A DNA stretch of 64,000 nucleotides. Origin: Ancylobacter radicis (GTDB lineage: Bacteria; Pseudomonadota; Alphaproteobacteria; Rhizobiales; Xanthobacteraceae). The notes under the pieces were generated by a model. It had not been told where the DNA came from and did no database searches. It worked only from the letters and a program-made list of their open reading frames with translations. This document shows, piece by piece, positions 52,152-61,478 of this stretch (its first letter is position 1; each line of letters opens with the position of its first letter). The stretch covers positions 124,001 to 188,000 of the forward strand of contig NZ_JAHCQH010000018.1 in assembly GCF_018449475.1 (NCBI RefSeq), in the 5' to 3' direction. The translations under genes were made by a program, and so were the position numbers.

Positions 52152-53179
52152 CGGCTTTCGGTTGCGAAATAGGCGGCGAGTGGGCGGTCGATGGAGCGGT
52201 CGACGGCAAAGAAAATCGGCTTCCCGTGAGTGGCCAGTACAATAATCGAAAGATATTCAAGCACGAGCGAAATCATGAATGTAACGAGGCCGCCAAAGAA
52301 GAGAAGGACAAGCATGAGGGATGTCCAACCGGCAGCCAACGTTGGGGACGGAAAAAAAACGCGTTCGATCAGAAGCCAAAGACTGCCAATGATGCTCACG
52401 AGAACGGTTGCTACGGCAATGAGCCCAAACAAGCGTACAATTTTTACCTGACTCGAAATGAGCAGACGCCGGGCATGAGTCAGGAGCCGCCAAAAATTGT
52501 AGCCGCTCCGGCCGGTCTCAATGAAGCGATGGTCCTTCAGGTCCACCTTCACGGTTTCAACCCGGCGGGTGAACCAGGAAAGCGCGACATCAAAATACGT
52601 CTCGTGCCCGCACACGCTCGACGCCGCTCGTGCGAGTGATCCACGCAGGAGGCGAAAGCTATTGAAGCGCTGAATGTTCGTATTGCCGGTCAAAAGGACC
52701 ATGAGCTTTTTGAAGCCGCGTGACCCCCAATCCCGAAGACGGGTTTGATGCACGCCCCGTGAAGGCAGGGCATAGACAATATCGGCGCTTGTGAGGATGG
52801 CGCGGCGCAACAATCGTTCGATGTCCGAAGGCGAGTGTTGGAGATCTTCATCCATAGTGACTACCCAATCGCCGCTGCTGTGCAGTATGCCGGCAATGGT
52901 CGCAGGATGCTGTCCGAAGTTTCGCATAAGATGCAGGGCTGTAACGAAGTCATACTCACCCGCCAACGCATCCACGATGGTCGGGGATCCATCTATGGCC
53001 GAATCATCAACGAGTATGACTTCCGCGAGATCGACGGGTAAGCCGCGCTGGCGCCAGTCGGCACGGATGGCATCCAGTTGACTGGTAAGGCTGCGTAGAT
53101 AGGACTCGCCAGAATAGACCGGAACCACAATCGACACGAATATCGGGCTGTCGGATGCCATTGTCAGGTGCCACTCCAT
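52148..53179 (-). CDS. GT2-family glycosyltransferase (GtrB/ArnC-like)
   Basis: About 343 residues. A GT2 domain starts FVSIVVPVYSGESYLRSLTS, with VILVDDSAIDGS and the metal motif TMDEDLQHSPSDIERLL. Two C-terminal helices (IVRLFGLIAVATVLVSIIG and LMLVLLFFGGLVTFMISLVL) match enzymes that put a sugar on undecaprenyl phosphate. The start could be GTG 53191, ATG 53179 or ATG 53161; AGGTG fits 53179. It is the first gene of the lower-GC leftward cluster, just past the tRNA, and pairs functionally with GtrA. Confidence 0.83.
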   Translation of the reverse strand: MEWHLTMASDSPIFVSIVVPVYSGESYLRSLTSQLDAIRADWRQRGLPVDLAEVILVDDSAIDGSPTIVDALAGEYDFVTALHLMRNFGQHPATIAGILHSSGDWVVTMDEDLQHSPSDIERLLRRAILTSADIVYALPSRGVHQTRLRDWGSRGFKKLMVLLTGNTNIQRFNSFRLLRGSLARAASSVCGHETYFDVALSWFTRRVETVKVDLKDHRFIETGRSGYNFWRLLTHARRLLISSQVKIVRLFGLIAVATVLVSIIGSLWLLIERVFFPSPTLAAGWTSLMLVLLFFGGLVTFMISLVLEYLSIIVLATHGKPIFFAVDRSIDRPLAAYFATESR

Positions 53180-53394
53180 GTCCACCTGCACTGCTAGAGT
53201 GCCGGTGCATGTAAAAACGCATCAAGGCTGTTCATCGTTCGTCTGGGGCAATCTGCAATCATTTAAAGTATAATCGCCCGAACAGTGCACCGTCGAGGTC
53301 AGATAGCGTGCCTGACGCAATTCATACGGCCGTTGATCACAGCAATCTGTAACGGTAACCGCCGAGCTGCCGCTGTATGTACGGGAGATGCAGC

Positions 53395-53468
53395 TGGAGC
53401 GGGCGAAGGGAATCGAACCCTCGTATGCAGCTTGGGAAGCTGCCGTTCTACCATTGAACTACGCCCGC
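53395..53468 (-). tRNA. tRNA-Gly (CCC anticodon)
   Basis: The minus strand folds as a complete cloverleaf: acceptor stem GCGGGCG/CGCCCGC, D-arm GTTCAATGGTAGAAC, anticodon stem GCAGC/GCTGC with loop TTCCCAA, and T-arm GGGTTCGATTCCC. The CCA end is encoded (53395-53397). It sits between the low-GC glycosyltransferase cluster and the rhamnose genes, and may have been an integration point. Confidence 0.93.
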
Positions 53469-53556
53469 TCAAGGTGGCCGCACATTAGAGGCGGGAGGCT
53501 TGGGCATCAAGCCCCGCTGGAGGCTGTTCACACCTCTCGTGCGACCTCCGTTGCGA

Positions 53557-54429
53557 TCAGAAGCCATCCAGCGTCAGCTCGGAGAGATAGCGGCCATAGG
53601 CGCTTTTACCCAGCGCCGTTGCGAGCTTCTGCAACTGCTGGGCATCGATGAAACCCTGCCGAAAGGCGATTTCCTCGGGACAGGCGATCTTGAAGCCCTG
53701 TCGCTTCTCCAGCGTGCGAACGAATTCGGCGGCTTCCAGCAGGCTGTCGGGCGTGCCGGTATCGAGCCAGGCATAACCGCGCCCCATCACCTCGACGGAC
53801 AAGGCCTTGCGCTCGAGATAGACGCGATTGACGTCGGTGATCTCCAACTCGCCCCGCGCCGAGGGCTTGAGGTCGGCGGCAATGTCGACCACCGTACCAT
53901 CATAAAAATAAAGCCCGGTCACCGCCCAGTTCGATTTTGGACGAGGAGGCTTCTCCTCGATGGACAAGGCCTTCATCGACGAATCGAAATCGACCACGCC
54001 GTAACGTTCCGGGTCGGTCACATGATAAGCGAAGATGGTCGCGCCATCGCGGCGGCTGCGGGCGTCGCTCAGCATGCGCTGAAGGCCAGCGCCATAATAG
54101 ATGTTGTCGCCCAGAATCAGGCAGGAGGGATCGCGCCCGACGAAATCGGCGCCGATCGTATAGGCTTGGGCGAGGCCACCCGGATCGGGCTGCACCCGGA
54201 AGGAAAGGCTCAGTCCCCATTGCGAGCCATCGCCGAGCAGGCGTTCAAAATGGGGAAGGTCATGCGGGGTCGAGATGACCAGAATGTCTCTTATGCCGGC
54301 CAGCATCAGCACCGACAGCGGATAATAGATCATCGGCTTGTCGTAGACCGGCATCAGTTGCTTCGACGTGACCAATGTCATCGGATGCAGCCGGGTGCCG
54401 GCGCCGCCGGCGAGAATGATGCCCTTCAC
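53557..54429 (-). CDS. rfbA: Glucose-1-phosphate thymidylyltransferase
   Basis: A 290-residue enzyme making dTDP-glucose, the first step to dTDP-L-rhamnose. The nucleotide loop is [20 protein letters not shown], with [16 protein letters not shown] and ILGDNIYYG, all classic RfbA/RmlA motifs, and the length is exactly typical. ATG 54429 overlaps the rfbD stop as ATGA. It is the last of the four rhamnose genes, 89 bases before the tRNA on the same strand. Confidence 0.95.
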   Translation of the reverse strand: MKGIILAGGAGTRLHPMTLVTSKQLMPVYDKPMIYYPLSVLMLAGIRDILVISTPHDLPHFERLLGDGSQWGLSLSFRVQPDPGGLAQAYTIGADFVGRDPSCLILGDNIYYGAGLQRMLSDARSRRDGATIFAYHVTDPERYGVVDFDSSMKALSIEEKPPRPKSNWAVTGLYFYDGTVVDIAADLKPSARGELEITDVNRVYLERKALSVEVMGRGYAWLDTGTPDSLLEAAEFVRTLEKRQGFKIACPEEIAFRQGFIDAQQLQKLATALGKSAYGRYLSELTLDGF

Positions 54430-55349
54430 CGTTTCATGTCCTCTTGCCGGGGCGCACTATCAGATGTGCCGATGAGTTGATCCATGACGGTCTCGAGCGA
54501 GAGCCGCCAGTCCGGCAGGGTAATGCCATGCGCGTGCGCGATCTTTGATCCATTCAGCAACGAATTCGCGGGACGATGAGCGGGAGTCGGATAGGCGCTC
54601 GTAGCGATGCGTTCCACATGCGGGGATTTTTTTCCCCGTCGGGCCGCTGCCGCGAAGATCGCCTGGGCAAAGTCCGCCCAACTCGCCGCCGGCCCGCCGG
54701 CCGGCATGTGAAAGATGCCGCGAAGTGAGGCGTCGTCGGGGTTCGCGGTGAGCCGCGCGGCCATACGCCAGATCGCGTCGGCAATATCGAGTGCCGAGGT
54801 AGGGCGGCCTATCTGGTCTGCGACAATCCCGAGTGCGTCGCGCGTCTCGCCAAGGCGCAGCATCGTCCGCACGAAATTGCTGCCGAACGGGGCATAGACC
54901 CAGGCGACCCGCAGGATGGCCGCATCGGCTGTCGCGGAGAGCACGGCCTGTTCACCCGCGAGTTTGGTGGCGCCATAGATGCCGAGCGGCCCCGTCGCGT
55001 CGCCCTCGGTCCAGTCACCGCTCTTTGAGCCGTCGAACACATAGTCCGTGGAGAGATGAATCAGCGGAACACCGAGCGACGCTGCCGCTCGCGCGACCGC
55101 TCCGGCTCCCTCGGCATTGATCCGATAGGCCAGTTCGGGCTCGCTCTCCGCCTTGTCCACCGCGGTATAGGCCGCAGCGGAAACGATGACGTCCGGCTTT
55201 GCCGCAGTGAACATGGCAGCAGCGTTATCCGGCACAGCGAGGTCAAAATCGGGCCGGCCGATCAGCACAACCTCGCCCCCGAAGGCGCCAGCCCGGGCGG
55301 CAAGCGCCTGAGCGACCTGGCCGGACGTGCCGGTTACGGCGATCCGCAT
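54426..55349 (-). CDS. rfbD: dTDP-4-dehydrorhamnose reductase
   Basis: A 307-residue NADPH-dependent reductase for the last step of dTDP-rhamnose synthesis. The Rossmann motif is [17 protein letters not shown], with [10 protein letters not shown], the catalytic [10 protein letters not shown] and the YGATK pair. It lies three bases after rfbB and overlaps rfbA. Length is normal for RmlD. Confidence 0.94.
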   Translation of the reverse strand: MRIAVTGTSGQVAQALAARAGAFGGEVVLIGRPDFDLAVPDNAAAMFTAAKPDVIVSAAAYTAVDKAESEPELAYRINAEGAGAVARAAASLGVPLIHLSTDYVFDGSKSGDWTEGDATGPLGIYGATKLAGEQAVLSATADAAILRVAWVYAPFGSNFVRTMLRLGETRDALGIVADQIGRPTSALDIADAIWRMAARLTANPDDASLRGIFHMPAGGPAASWADFAQAIFAAAARRGKKSPHVERIATSAYPTPAHRPANSLLNGSKIAHAHGITLPDWRLSLETVMDQLIGTSDSAPRQEDMKR

Positions 55350-55352
55350 AGG

Positions 55353-56414
55353 TCAGTGCCCCGCCGAGGCGAGGAGGCCGAGCCGCTCGCCAGCATAGAC
55401 CTTGTCGCGCAGTGGACGCCACCAGTCCTCATTGTCGAGATACCAGCGCACGGTCTTGCGGATCCCGCTCTCGAAATCCTCCTGCGCACGCCAGCCGAGT
55501 TCGGTCTCCAGCTTCGTGGCGTCGATGGCGTAGCGCGCATCGTGCCCCGGTCGGTCAGCGACGAAGCTGATCAGATCGCTATGAGGAAAGTCCTTGGGCG
55601 CCAGCGTGTCGAGTATCGCGCAGATGCCGCGCACGACCTCGATATTGCTGCGCTCGTTGCGGCCGCCGACATTGTAAGTCTCGGCCAGCTGACCGCGGCT
55701 GGCAATAAGATGCAGCGCGCGCGCGTGGTCCTCCACATAGAGCCAGTCGCGAATGTTCGAGCCATTGCCGTAGACCGGCAGCTTCCGGCCGTGCAGCGCG
55801 TTGAGAATGGTGAGCGGGATCAGCTTCTCGGGAAAATGGAACGGCCCGTAATTATTCGAGCAGTTCGACACCAGCGCCGGAAAGCCATAGGTGCGCGCCC
55901 AGGCGACCACGAGATGATCCGACGCCGCCTTGGAGGCCGAATAGGGCGAGGAGGGGTCATAAGGCGTGGTCTCGGTGAACAGCCCGGTCGCGCCCAGCGA
56001 GCCATACACCTCGTCCGTCGACACGTGCAGGAAACGGAACGCTTCCTTGGCCGCGCCCTCGAGCTGGCCCCAATAATGCCGCGCGGCCTCCAGCAGGGTG
56101 AAGGTTCCCACGATATTGGTGGCGATGAAGTCCGCCGCCCCGGTGATCGAGCGGTCGACATGGCTTTCGGCCGCCAGGTGATAGATGCGGTTGGGGCGGA
56201 AGCTGTCGAACGCCTCGTTCACCGCAGCGGCATCGCAGATGTCGGCGCGCAGGAAGCGATGGTTCGCCTGCCCCTCCACGGCGGCGAGATTGGCGAGATT
56301 GCCGGCATAGGTAAGTTTGTCGAGGGTCAGGACCTCAGCGCCAACGTCGAGGACGAGATGGCGCACGAGAGCCGATCCGATGAAGCCAGCGCCGCCTGTC
56401 ACCACGATACGCAT
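55353..56414 (-). CDS. rfbB: dTDP-glucose 4,6-dehydratase
   Basis: A 353-residue extended SDR. Motifs are [43 protein letters not shown] and the [12 protein letters not shown] pair, diagnostic for RmlB. It converts dTDP-glucose to the 4-keto-6-deoxy sugar. The gene lies between rfbC and rfbD in the order C-B-D-A along the direction of transcription. Confidence 0.95.
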   Translation of the reverse strand: MRIVVTGGAGFIGSALVRHLVLDVGAEVLTLDKLTYAGNLANLAAVEGQANHRFLRADICDAAAVNEAFDSFRPNRIYHLAAESHVDRSITGAADFIATNIVGTFTLLEAARHYWGQLEGAAKEAFRFLHVSTDEVYGSLGATGLFTETTPYDPSSPYSASKAASDHLVVAWARTYGFPALVSNCSNNYGPFHFPEKLIPLTILNALHGRKLPVYGNGSNIRDWLYVEDHARALHLIASRGQLAETYNVGGRNERSNIEVVRGICAILDTLAPKDFPHSDLISFVADRPGHDARYAIDATKLETELGWRAQEDFESGIRKTVRWYLDNEDWWRPLRDKVYAGERLGLLASAGH

Positions 56415-56466
56415 TCAGGTTCTCCTCGAGCCGCATTCCCTCGCGGCTCCGGTCAGAAAGGAAGGC

Positions 56467-57021
56467 TCAATCGAAGACGCGGCCGAGATCGCGCAGCATC
56501 GGCAGTTGTCGGTCCTTGGGGGAGGTCACCGCGTCAGCCTCGTCAACGGGCCAGTCAATCTGAAGATCCGGGTCGCGCCAGTTCAGGCCACGATCATGCT
56601 CGTGGCTGTAATAGTCGGTGACCAGATAGGCGATCTCGCAATCCTCGACGAGAGTGCAGAAACCGTGGGCGAAGCCCGGCGGAATCCAGAGCTGGCGGCC
56701 ATTCTCCGCCGAAAGCTCGACCGCGTGGTGCCGGCCATAGGTTGGAGAGGATGATCGCAGATCGACCGCGACATCCAAGATGCGCCCGCGCGGACAACGC
56801 ACCAGCTTGCCCTGCGCTTTGGGGGCGAGCTGGAAGTGAAGCCCGCGAACCGTTCCCATCGCGCGCGAGTAGGACTGGTTGTGCTGGACGAAGGACACAT
56901 CCCCCGCTTCGGCGCGGAACCGATCCTCGCGGAACGTTTCGGAGAACCAGCCACGGTCGTCTCCAATCCGTTTGGGCGTGATCAGGAGAAGGTCGGGAAT
57001 GTCGGACCGTTCGAATTGCAT
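56467..57021 (-). CDS. rfbC: dTDP-4-dehydrorhamnose 3,5-epimerase
   Basis: A 184-residue cupin epimerase. The motifs RGWFSETFREDRF, FVQHNQSYS, GTVRGLHFQLAPKAQGKLVR with its active His, and the later WIPPGFAHGF match RmlC. It is the first of the four rhamnose genes, 15 bases after the rhamnan-synthesis gene, so that gene and the pathway are probably co-transcribed. Confidence 0.95.
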   Translation of the reverse strand: MQFERSDIPDLLLITPKRIGDDRGWFSETFREDRFRAEAGDVSFVQHNQSYSRAMGTVRGLHFQLAPKAQGKLVRCPRGRILDVAVDLRSSSPTYGRHHAVELSAENGRQLWIPPGFAHGFCTLVEDCEIAYLVTDYYSHEHDRGLNWRDPDLQIDWPVDEADAVTSPKDRQLPMLRDLGRVFD

Positions 57022-57036
57022 ATCGAATTTCTTATA

Positions 57037-58311
57037 TCAACAGAAGTGCTTGGTGTGAGCCTCATGCACCGACTTCTTGGCGCTTTCGCAGTTGAGGCCG
57101 TCGATGGAGGAGAGAGTAAAGCCGGAGGCCAAGGTCGCCGCCGAGAACAGCCGCTCCACGGCATGTTCGAGCGCACCATCCAACTTTCCTTCCTCCTCCG
57201 CGAAGTCCGCGGTCAAGTGAAGCCGACGCAGGGGCTCCAGAGCTTCGGGGCGGACCCAAAACATGGTTCCACCGAAGAAGTCCAGCGTGAACTCCTCTTC
57301 GGAAATGCCCATTTCACCCGCAATCTGAAGGACACGCTGTCGATTTTCCGCCCATGCAATGTCTGAAGGGTAGTTGGGTGAGGGGTAGCGATAGTTGCTG
57401 GAACCCACCATTCCCACGTCAGGATGCGCGTCAAAAATGCTGAGCGTCCTGTCGATTACGCCGGGTGCAGCAATCAGGTCGAAGAGGAGGCGGTTGCGCC
57501 AAATGTTACCGGCGATCTCGGCTCGTCCGCCATCCTTGGATTTCTTGCCATGGATCTTGCAGACATAACGATAGCGGTCGAGCCGGCCTTCTTCGAGGAG
57601 AGCAAGGAAGGGGCGTACATCGCGCCCGCGGTTCTCGAATACGCGTATATCGGCGTCGGGAAACCGACGCAGGATTGACGAAATCAGGTCCTCGCGGCCA
57701 GGGACCGTTGTGACAATCAGGTCGAAGGGATGGCGTATGCGATCCAGGATCGACGCGAGATCTGGCCAGACATCCGCGTAATAAACATGCGCCACAACCG
57801 CAAAGCGCGGCTGGGCTTCGATAGGCCGGGTCCGCCGGGCGGTAGGCAATGCGCGCTTCGTGTCGCAACCGGCCCAACCTACCAGCAATTCCGGAAAACG
57901 GGTCAGTGCGGTGTCATCGAGGCCAAGTCCGGCCATCCGAAACGCATAGGCAGCCGATTTGAAGGCTGAGCGAGCTGCTCGCTCGCCACGTGCAAAAACG
58001 CAAAAACGATCGAAGTTCAAAACCTTGGTCGGTTTAACCAGCCATTTTGAGCGAGCGCGCACGAATAGGCTCTCAAGCCAGCCACGTCGGCGCACCAGAA
58101 AGCAGGCACTAGAAACGGTGATCGGCGCATTCTTGTTCGGGACGATCTGATAGGCGATGCCCGCAATCAACGGAAGCTGAAGCTTGACCAAGCCATTGCC
58201 CTGGCGGATGTGCAGTTCGCCGAGCTCGTTCGAGCTGGCAGGCGTGCGAGGCCGCACCTCGAAGGTCCGCGTAAAAAAGTCTCTCAGCCTTAGAGTGTGG
58301 TCAGCACCCAA
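57037..58311 (-). CDS. Rhamnan synthesis protein F-like glycosyltransferase
   Basis: A protein of about 424 residues. From residue 165 on it matches the RgpF family: VAHVYYADVWPDLASILDRI, DIRVFENRGRDVRPFLALL, YVCKIHGKKSKDGG and FFGGTMFWVRPEAL. This family builds rhamnose polymers, fitting the dTDP-rhamnose genes downstream. The first 160 residues are unfamiliar. No ATG is near the N-terminus: the start given is a TTG, and the frame stays open only a few codons further, so the true 5' end is uncertain. Confidence 0.78.
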   Translation of the reverse strand: MGADHTLRLRDFFTRTFEVRPRTPASSNELGELHIRQGNGLVKLQLPLIAGIAYQIVPNKNAPITVSSACFLVRRRGWLESLFVRARSKWLVKPTKVLNFDRFCVFARGERAARSAFKSAAYAFRMAGLGLDDTALTRFPELLVGWAGCDTKRALPTARRTRPIEAQPRFAVVAHVYYADVWPDLASILDRIRHPFDLIVTTVPGREDLISSILRRFPDADIRVFENRGRDVRPFLALLEEGRLDRYRYVCKIHGKKSKDGGRAEIAGNIWRNRLLFDLIAAPGVIDRTLSIFDAHPDVGMVGSSNYRYPSPNYPSDIAWAENRQRVLQIAGEMGISEEEFTLDFFGGTMFWVRPEALEPLRRLHLTADFAEEEGKLDGALEHAVERLFSAATLASGFTLSSIDGLNCESAKKSVHEAHTKHFC

Positions 58312-58448
58312 CTCATCTTCCCCGAAGTCATATTAATTCTAAATCGACCGTACTCATAAACCTGGCCGCCGCCGAAGGCGAGCGCATTGGGCGTCGACGT
58401 CGAGGCGAACGGTCGATCTTTTGTGTGCCTTAAATCAAGTATTTGATA

Positions 58449-59102
58449 CTAATATATAATTTTAGAGACATGCGCGCGATTACGCGCGAACCAATGCAGT
58501 GCAAGGAGGACGAAGGCGTTCTCGATTGGTGGCTCAGGACGGTCAAGAATCACCAGCGCCTCATCGACGGGAACGAGAATCGGCCTTGTGTGCTCGGTCT
58601 CGTCGGGTTCGCCGGCTTCCGCGGGCACCTTGGTCGAATCAACCAGAGCGAGAAAGACATGGGCGTATTCGTCGCTAACGCCCGGGCTTGGCAGAAAGCT
58701 GAACATCGGCAATAGCTTGCGCGGAGTGATGCCGATTTCCTCGCGGCATTCGCGTGCGGCGGCTTCTTCGGGGCTTTCGCCGGGCTCCATCAAACCGGCG
58801 GCCAGCTCAACGATGTCGCCGCGGCCGGTGGCGAGGTGGGCGGCTATGCGGAACTGGCGGATGAGGACGAAGAGACCAGCTTCGGGGTCGTAGGCCAGCG
58901 TCGCCACCACGGGGCCGACGCGGATGATGTCGCGCTGCTGGCGCAGCGGGGCGCCGCCGGTGCCGGCGACGGTCACGATATGCCGCTCATAGGGCCGGAA
59001 GCCATCACCAAGCAGGAGGGGGGCTTCGCTGACGACCTCCATCGGCCGGTCAGCTAAAACGCCGACTTTCGCACGCTCAGGCAAGTCATCTTCTCCACTC
59101 AA
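58449..59102 (-). CDS. Nudix hydrolase (ADP-ribose pyrophosphatase-like)
   Basis: A 217-residue Nudix enzyme. The full Nudix box reads GLMEPGESPEEAAARECREE followed by IGI, giving GX5EX7REUXEEXGU. The segment upstream (VGPVVATLAYDPEAGLFVLI) fits ADP-sugar pyrophosphatases of the NudF type. ATG 59102 overlaps the yejF stop, so it is the last gene of the yej operon. Its role there is unclear; housekeeping of nucleotide sugars is the usual function. Confidence 0.87.
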   Translation of the reverse strand: MSGEDDLPERAKVGVLADRPMEVVSEAPLLLGDGFRPYERHIVTVAGTGGAPLRQQRDIIRVGPVVATLAYDPEAGLFVLIRQFRIAAHLATGRGDIVELAAGLMEPGESPEEAAARECREEIGITPRKLLPMFSFLPSPGVSDEYAHVFLALVDSTKVPAEAGEPDETEHTRPILVPVDEALVILDRPEPPIENAFVLLALHWFARNRAHVSKIIY

Positions 59103-60727
59103 GCCGATGGGACGGTGGCGACCGCTTCCATATTGAAGGCGGCAGCAAATAGCGTGCGTGTATAGTCGCTCCTGGGCGCGGCGAACAACTCGGCCGCCGG
59201 GCCTTGTTCAACGATGACACCGCCCTTCATGACGATGAGGCGCGAGGCCAAGGCGGCGACAACGCGCAGATCATGGCTGATGAACATGTAGGTGAGGTCA
59301 CGCTTGCGCTGGAGATCGCGCAGCAGGTCGACGATCTGCGCCTGCACGATCATGTCCAGCGCGCTGGTGGGCTCGTCCAGCACGATGAAGGACGGTTCCA
59401 GCACGATGGCGCGGGCGATGGCGACGCGCTGGCGCTGGCCGCCGGAGAACTCATGCGGGTAGCGGTGGCGGGTCTCCGGCTCCAGCCCGACATCGCGCAG
59501 CGCGGCGACGACGCGGGCGTCGCGCTCCGCCGCGCTGAGGCGCGGCTGATGCACGCGCAGCCCCTCGCCGATGATGTCGGTGATCGACATGCGCGGGCTG
59601 AGCGAGCCGAACGGGTCCTGGAAGACCACCTGCATGGCGTTGCGATGGGTCCGCATCTCCTTGATTCCAAGGAGGTTTATGTTCTGCCCCATGAAGATGA
59701 TGGGGCCGTCGGAGGAAATGAGGCGCAGCAGAGCGAGGCCGAGCGTGGTCTTGCCGGAGCCGCTTTCGCCGACCACGCCGAGGGTCTCGCCGCGCCGGAT
59801 GGCGAGCGAGATGCCGTCGACCGCCTTGATGTTCCCCACCGTCCGCCGCATGATTCCGGCCTTGATCGGAAACCACACCTTCAGGTTGTCGGCCTGAAGC
59901 ACCAGAGGCGCCTCGGGATGGGGCGGGGCGGGATTGCCGCGCGGCTGGGCCGCCAGAAGCGCCTTCGTATAGGGGTGGGACGGCGCTTCGAAAATCTCCG
60001 TCATGGTGCCGGCTTCGACGATACGGCCATGATTCATCACGCAAATCCGGTCGGCGACCTTGCGCACGATGCCGAGGTCATGGGTGATGAACAGCATCGC
60101 CATGCCGAGGCGGCGCTGGAGATCCTTCAGCAGCGCCAGAATCTGCGCCTGAACGGTCACGTCGAGCGCCGTGGTGGGCTCGTCGGCGATCAGCAATTGC
60201 GGCTCGTTGGCGAGCGCCATGGCAATCATCACGCGCTGGCGCTGGCCGCCGGAGAGCTGGTGCGGGTAGGCGCCGAGCCGGGTCTGCGGATCGGCAATGC
60301 CAACCTCGGTGAGCAGTTCGATCACCCGCGCGCGCGCTGATGGTCCGCGCATCCCCTTGTGAAGAAAGAGAATTTCGCCGACCTGCTGCTCCACCGTGTG
60401 CAGCGGGTTGAGCGAGGTCATCGGCTCCTGAAACACCATGGTGATGTCGTTGCCGCGCACGCCGCGAATCTGCCGCTCATCCATGGCGAGCAGGTCCGCG
60501 CCGTTGAAGATGACCCGGCCGGACGGGTGCGAGGCGGCCGGGTATTGCAGCAGCTTGAGGATGGAGAGCGCGGTGACCGACTTGCCGGAGCCGGATTCAC
60601 CAACCAGAGCGAGTGTCTCGCCCCGGTTCAGCGTGAAGGACACATGATCGACCGCCAGCGTCGTCGATCCACCCTGCGCGAAGGCCACGGAGAGGTCTTC
60701 GACCGTGAGAAGAGGGGGGCCGCTCAT
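59099..60727 (-). CDS. yejF: Peptide ABC transporter, double ATP-binding protein
   Basis: A 542-residue fusion of two ATPase domains. The first half has [30 protein letters not shown] and [12 protein letters not shown]; the second repeats [29 protein letters not shown] and [12 protein letters not shown]. This is the YejF layout, energising uptake of oligopeptides or microcin C-like peptides through YejB/YejE. ATG 60727 overlaps the toxin stop as ATGA, so its translation depends on the toxin gene upstream. Confidence 0.92.
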   Translation of the reverse strand: MSGPPLLTVEDLSVAFAQGGSTTLAVDHVSFTLNRGETLALVGESGSGKSVTALSILKLLQYPAASHPSGRVIFNGADLLAMDERQIRGVRGNDITMVFQEPMTSLNPLHTVEQQVGEILFLHKGMRGPSARARVIELLTEVGIADPQTRLGAYPHQLSGGQRQRVMIAMALANEPQLLIADEPTTALDVTVQAQILALLKDLQRRLGMAMLFITHDLGIVRKVADRICVMNHGRIVEAGTMTEIFEAPSHPYTKALLAAQPRGNPAPPHPEAPLVLQADNLKVWFPIKAGIMRRTVGNIKAVDGISLAIRRGETLGVVGESGSGKTTLGLALLRLISSDGPIIFMGQNINLLGIKEMRTHRNAMQVVFQDPFGSLSPRMSITDIIGEGLRVHQPRLSAAERDARVVAALRDVGLEPETRHRYPHEFSGGQRQRVAIARAIVLEPSFIVLDEPTSALDMIVQAQIVDLLRDLQRKRDLTYMFISHDLRVVAALASRLIVMKGGVIVEQGPAAELFAAPRSDYTRTLFAAAFNMEAVATVPSA

Positions 60728-61173
60728 GACATCATCTCGATAAAGCCCGCCAGATCAGCGCCCGCGGGGTCCCAGACCGTCAGCGCCGTGCTGCCCGCGA
60801 GGCGCTTGTCGCTGCTGATGATCTGTGTGCAGCCAGACAGTTCGGCGGTCGCCAGATGAATGGCATCCGGCAGTTTCAAAGCGGGAGAGGCCGCCCTGAT
60901 GCGCGCGGCCCGGGTCAGCACGTCCCGCGTGATGGGAAGAGTCTGGAGCTGGTCGCCCTCCGCGCCGGCCAGCAGACCCGAATAAGCGGCGATCAAAGGA
61001 ATATCCCGTTCGCGAATGGGTCGGACAAGAACCTCGGACAACGACAGCTCACTGGTTACGGAACCAAGGTTGGTCGTTGCCGCATGCTTCAGTGCCTTCC
61101 GCAGCGTATCCGCGTCGGGCCCGGATGTTTCGACGGCCTGTATCAAGGCATTGGTGTCAAAGTAGAATCGCAC
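60724..61173 (-). CDS. PIN-domain toxin (VapC-like)
   Basis: A 149-residue PIN ribonuclease. The four acidic active-site residues are all visible: Asp6 (FYFDTNALI), Glu47 (LSLSEVLV), Asp103 (LPDAIHLATA) and Asp122 (ISSDKRL). VapC toxins cut tRNA or rRNA when freed from their antitoxin. The start is GTG 61173, four bases after the antitoxin stop; the stop overlaps the yejF start. The pair sits inside the yej operon, where it is not usually found. Confidence 0.85.
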   Translation of the reverse strand: MRFYFDTNALIQAVETSGPDADTLRKALKHAATTNLGSVTSELSLSEVLVRPIRERDIPLIAAYSGLLAGAEGDQLQTLPITRDVLTRAARIRAASPALKLPDAIHLATAELSGCTQIISSDKRLAGSTALTVWDPAGADLAGFIEMMS

Positions 61174-61177
61174 AGGG

Positions 61178-61444
61178 CTACTGATCCCACTCGTCGCGCA
61201 GCGAACGAATGCGAGTCACCGCCTCTTCCGTTGATGTCGAGCGATTTCCGGCGAGAGCGCGGGCCTGATCGATGGTCATCGGCCTCGGGTTTGCAAGGAT
61301 TGCAGCAAGACGCTCTGACAACCCTTCTTCGTCGACGCCCTCCTCTTCGAGTGTCACGGTCACTTTCCGGCCGGCCGGCAACCCCTCCCGAAGATCCTCG
61401 GGAAGCTTCTCGACGGGATAATGTTCGCGCACGATCCTGTTCAT
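61178..61444 (-). CDS. Antitoxin partner of the PIN toxin
   Basis: An 88-residue acidic protein. A basic, short strand-forming start (MNRIVREHYPVEKLPEDLRE, GRKVTVTLEEEG) could be the DNA-binding part. The C-terminus is helical and charged (EEAVTRIRSLRDEWDQ), as antitoxins that clamp PIN toxins often are. GGAGGAG precedes ATG 61444. I infer the role from its place before the toxin; the family is not certain. Confidence 0.7.
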   Translation of the reverse strand: MNRIVREHYPVEKLPEDLREGLPAGRKVTVTLEEEGVDEEGLSERLAAILANPRPMTIDQARALAGNRSTSTEEAVTRIRSLRDEWDQ

Positions 61445-61478
61445 GGTCCGGCTCCTCCCATCAATTCTATCATGTTAC

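Noticed and set aside
53395..53557. Attachment site at the tRNA-Gly
   Set aside because: No integrase gene and no second copy of the tRNA 3' end were found within the window, so an att site cannot be claimed.
55056..56621. 521-codon plus-strand open frame over rfbB
   Set aside because: Antisense to rfbB, whose SDR motifs are unambiguous.
60724..61444. Toxin-antitoxin pair read as part of the Yej transporter itself
   Set aside because: The PIN active-site residues and the antitoxin-like layout are clear, and Yej systems normally have no such components.
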